Source: SPDF01 sp963812085
GTDB taxonomy: Bacteria > Gemmatimonadota > Gemmatimonadetes > Gemmatimonadales > GWC2-71-9
DNA: 64,000 bases
Reading direction: 5' to 3'
Assembly: GCA_963812085.1 (NCBI GenBank)
Contig: CAWETL010000006.1
Span: forward strand, 248,001-312,000
Below are positions 44,591 through 52,428 of this stretch, one piece after another. A model generated the notes under the pieces. That model had not been told where the DNA came from. It searched no databases and was given only the letters and a program-made list of their open reading frames with translations. A program made the position numbers and the translations under genes. Position 1 is the stretch's first letter; each line of letters begins with the position of its first letter.

Positions 44591-45894
44591 CCCACCCGCC
44601 CGCCACCACCCTCGGCACCACCCTCGACCGCGCCCGGCTCCCGGCCCGCGCGGCGTTCATCGGCATCCTCCTCCTCGCCACTCTCTCCACCTTCGACTTC
44701 GATCCCGAACGCGCCCGCGTCGCCGTCCGCCTCGCACGGGCCCTCGACCCCCAGGTCGGTGCGCGCGACGCCATCGATGCGCTGCGCAACCTGGCCCTCT
44801 TCGCGGGGTGGGGCGTGGTCTGGATGGCCACCGCCGCGGCGGGCCGAACGAGCCGGCAATTGCTCCTGGCCGTCGTGTCCGGCGCAACCATCAGCGTGGC
44901 TGTCGAGACCGCGCAGCTCTTTTCCGCCGTCCGCAACGCCAGCCTGCTCGATGTGGCCACCAACACCATCGGGACCGCCATCGGGGCGGTCGGGTTCGTG
45001 TTCCTGGTCCGTTTGGCGGCCGGGCTCCGCGGCCGCCGCTCGTTCGTCGGCATTCCTGCGCTGACGATGGCGGGCGCCTACGGAATCGCCTGCTTCCTCG
45101 AAGCCGCCGTCCCGCTCTTCCGGCAGGACGAGGTCTTCGGCGTCTCCGGCGGGCCGGTTGAGCGCCTTCGCATTGCGTTCGCGTCATTTCAGTGGCGGTC
45201 GCTCCTCGACTTGCCCGTGGAGGATCTCGTGATCTTCCTGCCGGCGGGCCTCCTTGCGGTCGCGGCGTTCTCGGAGGCTGGAGTCGGGTATCCGGCCGCG
45301 CGTCAGCGCACCATCGCGATCGGCGCCGCGCTCGCGCTGGTGGCCGAGTTGCTCCACGGTCCCAACGGTCAGTCGATCATCGCCGGGGCGGTGCTGGTGC
45401 ACGCCCTCGCCGTGGCGCTCGGCGCCTTCGTCGCCGCGCGATTCCTGCCGGCTTTTTCGCAGGCGCTCCGGGGCGCGGCGCGGCCGCGCTGGGTCCTGCG
45501 CGGACTTGCCGTGCTGATCGCGCTCTGGGCGCTTCGGCCGTGGGTGCCGGAATTCCTTCCGCTCCGGGAGCGGCTTTCCACCGACTGGTGGGTACCGCTC
45601 GCGGCCCTCGGTGGGAGCATGAGCGTGTTCAGCGTGGTGGATGTCGTCGCACCGTTCTGCCTGTACTTCCCCCTGGGAGCGCTGCTGGCCGTCTGGCCGT
45701 GGCGGCGGAGCGGCTGGATGGCCGATCTCTGGCCCGCGGCGTACCTCGCCTTCGGTACCGAGGCGCTCCAGCTCTTCGTGCAGGGACGCTTCGTGGACGT
45801 GACTGATCCCCTCGTGCAATTCTCCGGCGCCCTGATCGGCTGGACCGTCATTCGGCGCGCCGGCTACCGCCCCTATGGAGAAACGCATCCGTGA
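44587..45894 (+). CDS. VanZ-like membrane protein with two VanZ domains
   Basis: 435 residues, about ten membrane helices. Each half has the VanZ type pattern: DALRNLALFAGWGVVWMA..VETAQLF..RNASLLDVATNTIG in the first, and VDVVAPFCLYFPLGALLAV..GTEALQLFVQGRFVDVTD in the second. VanZ confers low-level teicoplanin resistance in enterococci by an unknown mechanism; most relatives have unknown roles. TTG start overlapping the previous stop, GTG of the next gene overlapping its own stop. Confidence 0.85.
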   Translation: MTHPPATTLGTTLDRARLPARAAFIGILLLATLSTFDFDPERARVAVRLARALDPQVGARDAIDALRNLALFAGWGVVWMATAAAGRTSRQLLLAVVSGATISVAVETAQLFSAVRNASLLDVATNTIGTAIGAVGFVFLVRLAAGLRGRRSFVGIPALTMAGAYGIACFLEAAVPLFRQDEVFGVSGGPVERLRIAFASFQWRSLLDLPVEDLVIFLPAGLLAVAAFSEAGVGYPAARQRTIAIGAALALVAELLHGPNGQSIIAGAVLVHALAVALGAFVAARFLPAFSQALRGAARPRWVLRGLAVLIALWALRPWVPEFLPLRERLSTDWWVPLAALGGSMSVFSVVDVVAPFCLYFPLGALLAVWPWRRSGWMADLWPAAYLAFGTEALQLFVQGRFVDVTDPLVQFSGALIGWTVIRRAGYRPYGETHP

Positions 45895-46439
45895 CGCTCA
45901 AGCACAGCGAACTCATCCACCAGGGCCGGATCATCCGGCTCGAGCAGCACACCGTGGAGTTCCCCGATGGCACGACCGGCCAGCTCGACGTGGTCCGCCA
46001 TCCGGGCGCCGCCGCGGTGGTGCCGCTCCTCGACGACGCGACCTCGGCGGACCCGCGCGTCCTGTTGATCCGGCAGTTTCGCCACGCGGTGGGCGGGTGG
46101 CTCTGGGAAATTCCGGCGGGCCGGCTGGACGCAGGCGAGAGGGATCATCCCGAGCGGTGCGCCCGGCGCGAGCTCAAGGAAGAGACCGGTTGCACCGCCG
46201 AGCTGATTCGCCCGCTGCTCTCGATCGTGACGACGCCCGGCTTTTCCGATGAGGTGATCCACCTCTTTCTGGCCACAGGGCTGACCCGAGGACCACACGC
46301 CAGAGAAGAGGACGAATTCATGGAACTCCACGAGCTACCGTTGTCCAAGGTGCGCAAGATGATACAAGGCAATGAGATAACCGATGTAAAGACCTTGATC
46401 GGACTCATGTTTGTCGAATGTTACATACGCCATACTTGA
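45891..46439 (+). CDS. NUDIX hydrolase, ADP-ribose pyrophosphatase type
   Basis: 182 residues, GTG start. The Nudix box is GRLDAGERDHPERCARRELK followed by EETG, fitting G-x5-E-x7-RE-x2-EE-x-G. The preceding VLLIRQFRHAVGGWLWEIPA is typical of ADP-ribose pyrophosphatase (NudF-like), which splits ADP-ribose into AMP and ribose-5-phosphate. All catalytic glutamates are present. It could connect with the macro-domain protein at 29.9 kb in ADP-ribose turnover, but the genes are far apart. Confidence 0.9.
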   Translation: MTLKHSELIHQGRIIRLEQHTVEFPDGTTGQLDVVRHPGAAAVVPLLDDATSADPRVLLIRQFRHAVGGWLWEIPAGRLDAGERDHPERCARRELKEETGCTAELIRPLLSIVTTPGFSDEVIHLFLATGLTRGPHAREEDEFMELHELPLSKVRKMIQGNEITDVKTLIGLMFVECYIRHT

Positions 46440-46497
46440 ACAACATTGGAGTTCTTGTATAGACTATATGGCGTCAACATTGAACAATGTTGGCGCC
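46436..46497 (+). promoter_or_regulatory. Promoter and inverted repeat before the ECF sigma gene
   Basis: TTGAAC (46436-46441) and TATAGA (46458-46463) are 16 nt apart. Directly after the expected start, GGCGTCAACATTG (46470) pairs with CAATGTTGGCGCC (to 46497) around AA, with one mismatch. A third ACAACATTGG lies at 46440-46449, so a repressor site or a regulated leader hairpin is likely. The stretch is AT-richer than its surroundings. Confidence 0.6.
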
Positions 46498-46558
46498 TCG
46501 GTATTTCCGGGGCCATCACCCAAGCCACCGGACTCCGGTCCGGACGGAGATGGAACCG

Positions 46559-47170
46559 ATGTCTGCCACAGCTCTGGCCTACGTCCCCAGCTTCAGCGCC
46601 CAGACCGACACCAACGACCTCATCGCCGCGCACCTGGCCGGCGACGAGCGCGCCTTCACGCGACTCGTCACCCGGTACCAGCCCCGGCTCGTCAACTTCG
46701 TCACCCGCATGATCCAGGACCGGGACCGGGCGGAGGACCTGGTGCAGGAGGCCTTCCTCCGGGTCTACCGTCACCTGAACCGGTTCGACCGGAGCCGGAA
46801 GTTCTCGACCTGGGTGTACACCATCGCCTCCAACCTCGCGCGGAACGAGCTCCGCAACCGCAAGCGGAGCCCGCTCGTGCTCTACCAGACCCTGGAGAGC
46901 GCCGATCCCGCCGGGCCGCCGGTCGAGTTCGAGGACCCGGACAGCCGGCCCGACACCCTCTACCACCAGCGCCACCTCCGTGAGCTGGTCGACGCAGCGG
47001 TCGATCGCCTCGGCGAGGCGCACCGTACCGTCTTCGTCATGCGCGAACTGGAGGGAAAGAGCTACGAGGAAATCGCCGAGGCCACCCGCACCCACCTGGG
47101 CACCGTCAAGAGCCGCCTCAACAGAGCGCGCGCCGCCTTTGCGGAGGAGATCGGACCGAAACTCGGCTGA
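46559..47170 (+). CDS. ECF sigma factor (RpoE-like)
   Basis: 203 residues. Region 2 (DLVQEAFLRVYRHLNRFDRS, KFSTWVYTIASNLARNELRN) and region 4 (YEEIAEATRTHLGTVKSRLN) are complete, with no region 3, as in group 4 sigma factors. ATG 46559 was preferred because GGAG is 9 nt upstream; ATG 46550 is possible. No anti-sigma gene with membrane helices follows, unlike most ECF loci, so control must come from elsewhere or from the promoter hairpin. Confidence 0.92.
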   Translation: MSATALAYVPSFSAQTDTNDLIAAHLAGDERAFTRLVTRYQPRLVNFVTRMIQDRDRAEDLVQEAFLRVYRHLNRFDRSRKFSTWVYTIASNLARNELRNRKRSPLVLYQTLESADPAGPPVEFEDPDSRPDTLYHQRHLRELVDAAVDRLGEAHRTVFVMRELEGKSYEEIAEATRTHLGTVKSRLNRARAAFAEEIGPKLG

Positions 47171-47193
47171 CGCTGCCGGCGGGCGAGCGGGTC

Positions 47194-47241
47194 AGCGGGG
47201 AAGCGGGACGGGGAGTCTTCCCCGCTTCCCCGCTTCCCCGC
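47194..47241 (+). terminator. Inverted 8-bp tract forming a strong hairpin between sigma and holA genes
   Basis: GCGGGGAAGCGGGACGGGGA and its near-complement TTCCCCGCTTCCCCGC form a long hairpin with a 3-nt loop (GTC), made from the GCGGGGAA unit in both orientations. It is followed by CGCCTATCTTTC. It could terminate the sigma transcript; the lack of a clean U-run makes this moderate. Confidence 0.5.
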
Positions 47242-47256
47242 CTATCTTTCCCCCTG

Positions 47257-48315
47257 ATGCCCACCCACAAATACGGCACCTTCGTCAAGGCACTCGAGGC
47301 CGGGAAGTTTGCGCCCGCGTACTACTTCCTGGGCGCCGAAAACGTCCTCAAGGACGAAGCCACCACCGCGCTGCTCGACAAGGCGCTCGATCCCGGCCTC
47401 CGCGACTTCAATCTCGACATCCGCTCCGCCCAGCAGCTCGAGCCGGAGGACGTGCTTTCGCTGTGCACCACCCTGCCGATGATGGCCGAGCGGCGCGTGG
47501 TGGTCGTCCGGGACGTCGAGGCGTGGAAGCGGAAGACGCGGGGCAAGAAGGCCGTCCTCGGCTACCTCGAGAAGCCGATCCCCGAGACGGTGCTCGTCCT
47601 CGTGCAGGGCCCCGCCGCGGACGCCAAGGACGACAAGCCCGACGCCGACCTGGCCAAGCACACCTATACCGTGGAATTCGCGGAACTCACCGTCGAGGAG
47701 GCGACCCGCTGGCTGGCCAAGGAGGCCAAGTCCCTCGGCGTGACGTTCGCGCCCGGCGCCGAGCAGCATCTGCTCAAGGTGGTCGGCACCGACCTCGGCG
47801 CCCTCCGTTCCGAACTGCAGAAGCTCAGCGGGCTGGGCAGCGAAGGGCCCGTCACCCTCGAACGCGTCGGCGACCTGGTGGGCGTCCGGCACGGCGAGAC
47901 GGCGCAGGACTGGCGCAACGCCGTGATGAGCGGCGACACCGCCGTCGCGCTCCGGCTGGTTCCCGCCGTCCTCTCCCAGACCGGCGTGACCGCCGTCCGC
48001 CTGGCCCAGCTGCTCGGAACCGCCCTGGTGGCGACATCCGCCGCGCGCGCGCATTATGACAGGAAGGTCCGCGGCCGTGCGCTCAACGCCGCCATGTGGG
48101 ACCTGGTCAAGTCCGCCCGCCCGGCCGGCCTGGGCCAGTGGGGCGAGGAGATCAACCACTTCTGCACCTGGGCCGAGCGCTGGGCCCAGCCGCGGCTCCG
48201 CGCGGCGCTCCGCGCCGCACTCGACGCCGATCGCTCCGCCAAGAGCACGTCGGTTACCGACGATCTTGGGATCATCCGGGAACTCGTCCTGCGGGTTGGG
48301 GCAAAGCAGAATTGA
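47257..48315 (+). CDS. holA: DNA polymerase III subunit delta
   Basis: 352 residues. YYFLGAENVLKDEA at the N-terminus, VVVVRDVEAWKRKT, TYTVEFAELTVEEATRWLA, and the helical C-terminus (NAVMSGDTAVALRLVPAVLS, VTAVRLAQLLGTAL) are as expected for HolA, the clamp-loader arm that opens the beta clamp. Its usual partner DnaN starts at 63.4 kb. Length agrees with the family. No ribosome site is conspicuous at ATG 47257. Confidence 0.9.
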   Translation: MPTHKYGTFVKALEAGKFAPAYYFLGAENVLKDEATTALLDKALDPGLRDFNLDIRSAQQLEPEDVLSLCTTLPMMAERRVVVVRDVEAWKRKTRGKKAVLGYLEKPIPETVLVLVQGPAADAKDDKPDADLAKHTYTVEFAELTVEEATRWLAKEAKSLGVTFAPGAEQHLLKVVGTDLGALRSELQKLSGLGSEGPVTLERVGDLVGVRHGETAQDWRNAVMSGDTAVALRLVPAVLSQTGVTAVRLAQLLGTALVATSAARAHYDRKVRGRALNAAMWDLVKSARPAGLGQWGEEINHFCTWAERWAQPRLRAALRAALDADRSAKSTSVTDDLGIIRELVLRVGAKQN

Positions 48316-48316
48316 G

Positions 48317-48346
48317 GACTTTCGTGTTTTCGTGCTTTCGTGAATG
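48317..48346 (+). repeat. TTTCGTG repeat unit
   Basis: ACTTTCGTGTTTTCGTGC followed by TTTCGTGAATG is a short unit of the CACGAAG family (complement strand). A nearly identical stretch occurs at 44097-44121 before the DUF1801 gene, and longer clusters at 34.8 and 43.5 kb. Confidence 0.6.
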
Positions 48347-48365
48347 TTGTTGCCGGAGAGTGGCG

Positions 48366-49187
48366 GTGAAACGCATCATCGCGTTGGCGAGCATGATCGT
48401 GGCCGTGACGACCGTGGCGGGCGCGCAAACCGACGCGCGCCTGCAGGCCGCCGTGCAGCTGGCCGCCGAGGGCCTGCCGGACTCGGCGACCGCGATCGTC
48501 AATGGCCTCCTGGCCGCCACGCCCCCGACCGATCCGCTCTATCCCCAGATCCTCTACACGCAGGGCACCATCGCCCGCAGCACGGCGGACATGCAACTCG
48601 CCTTCCAGAAGGTCGCCGTCGAGTATCCCACCAGCGACTGGGCTGACGATGCCCTGCTGCGCCTGGCCCAGATGGATTTTGCCAGCCGGAACTACGCCGG
48701 CGCCGTGCGAGGCCTCGAGCAGCTCCGCGCCAACGATCCCTCGAGCCCGCTGATGGCCTCGGCCTCCTACTGGGCGGCGCGCTCCGATTTCGAACTCGGC
48801 AAGACCGCGGACGCCTGCGCCTGGATCGATCGCGGCATCGCGAGCGCCGGCGCCGACGTCGAGGTGAAGAACCGGCTCGAGTTCCTGCAGGGCCGTTGCA
48901 CCGCGGGCGGAGGGGACTCGGCCATCGCCCCCGCTTCCCCGCCACCACCCGCCCAACCGGCCGCAGGCCTCTGGGGTGTCCAGGTCGCTGCCGTGTCCTC
49001 CCAGGCATCGGCCAACAGCGTGCTCAAGCAACTCAAGGAAATGGGCGCGACCGCCGTCGTGAAGAAGGAGGCGGGAAACCTGTACAAGGTCAGCGTGACC
49101 GGGCTGCCCTCGCGGGAAGCGGCCGATTCCGCCGTGGCCGCCATCAAGGCCAAGCTCGGCGGCAATCCTTTTGTGCTGGCGCCGTAG
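48366..49187 (+). CDS. Exported TPR-SPOR protein
   Basis: 273 residues. GTG start 48366 with GGAG about 8 nt upstream; signal peptide ALASMIVAVTTVAGAQT. TPR-like helices (ALLRLAQMDFASRNYAGAVR, ASYWAARSDFELGKTADACA) take the middle and, after a Pro-rich linker, a SPOR domain (WGVQVAAVSSQASANSVLKQ, YKVSVTGLPSREAADSAVAA) ends the protein. SPOR domains bind denuded peptidoglycan at the septum, so it is probably a cell-wall or division factor in the periplasm. Confidence 0.85.
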   Translation: MKRIIALASMIVAVTTVAGAQTDARLQAAVQLAAEGLPDSATAIVNGLLAATPPTDPLYPQILYTQGTIARSTADMQLAFQKVAVEYPTSDWADDALLRLAQMDFASRNYAGAVRGLEQLRANDPSSPLMASASYWAARSDFELGKTADACAWIDRGIASAGADVEVKNRLEFLQGRCTAGGGDSAIAPASPPPPAQPAAGLWGVQVAAVSSQASANSVLKQLKEMGATAVVKKEAGNLYKVSVTGLPSREAADSAVAAIKAKLGGNPFVLAP

Positions 49188-49201
49188 GATTCCGACTCTC
49201 C

Positions 49202-51797
49202 ATGGCTGACCCGCTCAACTCCCCGCTCATGGTCCAGTACCGCGACATCAAGTCGCGGCACAAGGACGCGATTCTCTTCTTCCGCATGGGCGATTTCTAC
49301 GAGATGTTCTTCGACGACGCCGAGCGCGCCGCGAAGCTGCTCGATATCACCCTGACCAGCCGTGGCGACGGCATCCCGCTGGCCGGGGTGCCGGTCAAGG
49401 CGGCGGCGGAGTATCTCCGGCAGCTGGTGGGCGCGGGGCTCCGCGTGGCTATCTGCGAGCAGGTCGAGGACCCGAAGCTGGCGAAGGGCATCGTCAAGCG
49501 CGAAGTCATCGAGACGATCACCCCCGGCGCGCTGCTGGAGGAGGGATGGCTCGCCGGTGGGCGGAATAACTACCTGGTGGCGGTGAGCCTGCGGCCGGCG
49601 GGGCAGCGGGGAAGCGGGGCAGCGGGGCGGCGGGCGTTGCGGCGATCGACCTGTCGACCGGCGAGTTCGTGCTCGAAACCATGCCGAGCGAGACGCTGCC
49701 CGAGGCGCTGAGCCGCCTGGCGCCGGCGGAGGTGGCGGCACCCGCCGACGCCGAGCTCGCGCTCGAGGACGGCGTGATGCGCACGGCGCGCGAGCGCTGG
49801 GAGTTCGATCCCGCGCTGGCGCGCGAGGAACTGGCCCGGCGCTTCAACCTCGCCTCGCTCGACGGCCTCGGGCTCGGTCCCGCCGACGACCCCGCCATCG
49901 GGGCGGCCGGCGCCCTGCTCCGCTACCTCGCCGAATTGCAGCCCGGCGGCCTCAAGCACCTTGCGCGCCCCACCGTCCGCCGTGCCGACGGACACCTCTG
50001 GCTCGACGAGATGACCCGCCGCAACCTCGAACTGGTCGAGCCGCTCCGCGCCGGCGCCCGCGGCGTCACCCTCCTCGAGACCATCGACGCCACGGTCACC
50101 CCGATGGGCGCGCGGCTGCTTCGCGCCTGGCTGCTGAGCCCGCTGGCCGATCCGGGGCCCATCGAGGCGCGGCTCGACGCGGTGACCGTGCTGGTGGACG
50201 ACACCCGCGGTCGGGCCCGGCTCCGCGAGGCCCTCGAGGGCGTCCGCGACATCGAGCGCCTCGCCGGGCGCGCGGCGGCCGGGCGGGCCACCCCGCGGGA
50301 ACTCGCCGCGCTCCGGGACTCCTTCCTCCGGCTTCCCGATGTGCTGGAGGGCCTGCGGAGCCTGACCGGCCGCGAACGGAGCGCCTTGCTGGCGCAGGCG
50401 GAGTCCGGACTCGACCTCCTGACCGACCTGGGCCAGTTGCTGCTGGCCGCACTCGAGGACCGGCCGCCGGTCACCCTCACGGAGGGGGGCGTCATCCGGC
50501 GCGGGTACGACGCCGAACTCGACGAAAGCCGCAACCTCCGCGACGGCGGCAAGCAGTACATCGCCGCGCTGCAGCAGCGGGAGCGCGAGCGGACCGGCAT
50601 TCCGTCGCTCAAGGTGGGATACAACAAGGTCTTCGGGTATTATCTGGAGATCACCCACGCGCATGCGAGCCGGGTGCCCGCGGACTACGAGCGGCGGCAG
50701 ACCCTCTCCGGCGCCGAGCGCTACGTGACCCCCGAACTCAAGGAGTACGAGGCCAGGGTCCTCGGCGCCGAGGAGCGGATGGCCACGCGAGAGGCGGAAC
50801 TCTTCGCCCTGCTGCGTGACCGGGTGGGCGGCGACGTGGCGCGCATCCAGCGGACCGCCCAGGTACTGGCCAGGCTCGACGTCTGGTCCGGCCTGGCGGA
50901 GCGGGCGGTGCACGGTCGGTACGTGCGGCCAGGAATCGGGCGGGGGTTTGCCCTCACGCTCACCGCCAGCCGCCACGCCGTGATCGAGCGGATGATGCCT
51001 CGCGAGGCGTTCATGCCGAACGACGTGCACTTCGGCGAGAGCGAACGGCTGCTGCTGGTCACCGGACCGAACATGGCGGGCAAGAGCACCATCCTCCGCC
51101 AGATCGGGCTGTGCGTCGTGCTGGCCCAGATGGGCGCGTACGTGCCCGCGGAAGCGGCCGAGATCGGCGTCGTGGACCGGCTCTTCACCCGGGTGGGCGC
51201 GAGCGACAATCTTGCTCGTGGACAGAGCACGTTCATGGTGGAAATGGCGGAGACCAGCGCCATCCTCCACAACGCCACCGCCCGGTCGCTGGTGCTGCTC
51301 GACGAGATCGGCCGCGGCACCAGCACCTACGACGGGGTGGCGATCGCCTGGGCGGTGAGCGAGCACCTGCACGACCGGGTGGGGTGCAAGACGATGTTCG
51401 CCACCCACTACCACGAGTTGATGCAGCTCCCCGAGCGGCTGGCGCACGCCCGGAACCTGAACGTGGCCGTCCGCGAAACCGGCGACACCGTCGTCTTTCT
51501 CCATCGCCTCGAGGCAGGCGGCACCGACCGATCCTATGGCGTGCACGTCGCCCAGCTGGCGGGGCTTCCGGACGAGGTCGTCACCCGCGCCCGCGCGGTG
51601 CTGGGCACGCTCGAGGGCACCCATCGCGTCGTGCCGGGCCCACCGCCGGCCGCGCCGGACCCGACCCAATTGCCGCTCTTCAGCGAGGCGCCTCCGCACC
51701 CGGCCCTCGCCGCGCTCCGCGCGCTGGATGTCTCGAACATGACGCCACTCGAGGCGCTGAATCGGTTGGCGGAGTTGCAGGGAAGGCGGGGAAGTAG
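49202..51797 (+). CDS. mutS: DNA mismatch repair ATPase MutS, frame broken at an internal 8-bp repeat tract
   Basis: The start has the mismatch-probing motif GDFYEMFFDD (F-x-E). From about 49669 the rest is complete: TLTASRHAVIERMM, Walker A TGPNMAGKSTILRQ, GASDNLARGQSTFMVEM, and DEIGRGTSTYDG. Between VAVSLRPAG and VAAIDLSTGEF, four units of an 8-bp repeat shift the frame; removal of one unit restores it. The written frame has no stop after AELQ and would run into the next gene. A TAG in the adjoining frame (51795-51797, GKAGK-stop) is the probable true end. Without frame restoration no MutS is made, so the cell would be a mutator unless the reads are wrong. Confidence 0.85.
49598..49635 (+). 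repeat. 8-bp tandem tract inside mutS
   Basis: Units GCGGGGCA, GCGGGGAA, GCGGGGCA, GCGGGGCG and a partial GCGGGC. It lies in the connector between MutS domains I and II, where length variation is tolerable. Each unit is 8 bp, so gain or loss of one changes the frame. Confidence 0.85.
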
Positions 51798-51840
51798 GCG
51801 GGGCAGCGGGGAAGCGGGGCAGCGGGAGCAGCGGGGCAGG
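51781..51840 (+). repeat. 8-bp tandem tract after mutS
   Basis: GGCGGGGAAGTAGGCGGGGC and following units of GCGGGGCA/GCGGGGAA, with one GCGGGAGCA variant. The TAG that probably ends mutS is inside the first unit, so the tract borders the coding sequence. Confidence 0.75.
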
Positions 51841-51854
51841 AAGATATTCAGGGA

Positions 51855-51965
51855 GGCCGGCGAGGGGATTGGTCCGAAGGGCAGTCAGTTCGCGACACCC
51901 GGAGCGGCGATCCGACGCGGAGGGTGCGCGAACTGTCCTGCCCGGAGGACCAACCCAAGCCGGCC
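51855..51965 (+). repeat. Hairpin repeat family, copy 3
   Basis: TTGGTCC pairs with GGACCAA, GAA/GGA loop, GGGCAG with CTGCCC, CAGTTCGCG with CGCGAACTG, CACCC with GGGTG, GGA/GGA loop, GCG with CGC. GGAAGAT precedes it, as in other copies. It ends 49 nt before the TonB-like lipoprotein start. Confidence 0.88.
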
Positions 51966-52014
51966 GACCGGCAATCGAACTGCAGGGATCACCGAGCTTA
52001 CGGACGGAGCGCCG

Positions 52015-52428
52015 ATGCACCGATACCTTGCCCTGGCGACTGTGTTGCTTGCCCTTGGATGCAAGAAGGACGGGGGCGGGATCATCAAGCTGCCCGAGGG
52101 CACGCCGCCGCCGGTGGAGCAGCCGCGCGACCAGCCGCCGGTGGCGCTCAACGCGCAGACCCCCGTCGAGTATCCCCCGGCGCTCTTCGACCAGGGCATC
52201 GAGGGGACCGTCATCCTCCGACTCTACGCCGACAGCGCCGGTGCCCTCGTCAAGGACTCCACCCGGGTCCAGGAGTCCAGCGGATATCCGGCGCTCGATT
52301 CGGCGGCCATCGCTGCGGCTCCCAGCCTGCGGTTTGCCCCGGCCCGCCGGGACGGCAATCCGGTCGCCTCGACCTTCTTGCAGCCGATCTACTTCCGCCA
52401 CCCGGGCGCCGGGGGGACCACGCCGTGA
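52015..52428 (+). CDS. Lipoprotein with TonB C-terminal domain
   Basis: 137 residues. Lipobox LLALGC directly after the start (MHRYLALATVLLALGC), a Pro-rich linker, then a TonB C-terminal-like domain: PPALFDQGIEGTVILRLYAD, VQESSGYPALDSAAI and LRFAPARRDGNPV. There is no ExbBD-binding helix, so this is not a classical energy transducer; free-standing TonB-box domains with a lipid anchor are frequent in this type of genome. GGAG 7 nt upstream supports the ATG. GTGA overlap with the next gene. Confidence 0.85.
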   Translation: MHRYLALATVLLALGCKKDGGGIIKLPEGTPPPVEQPRDQPPVALNAQTPVEYPPALFDQGIEGTVILRLYADSAGALVKDSTRVQESSGYPALDSAAIAAAPSLRFAPARRDGNPVASTFLQPIYFRHPGAGGTTP

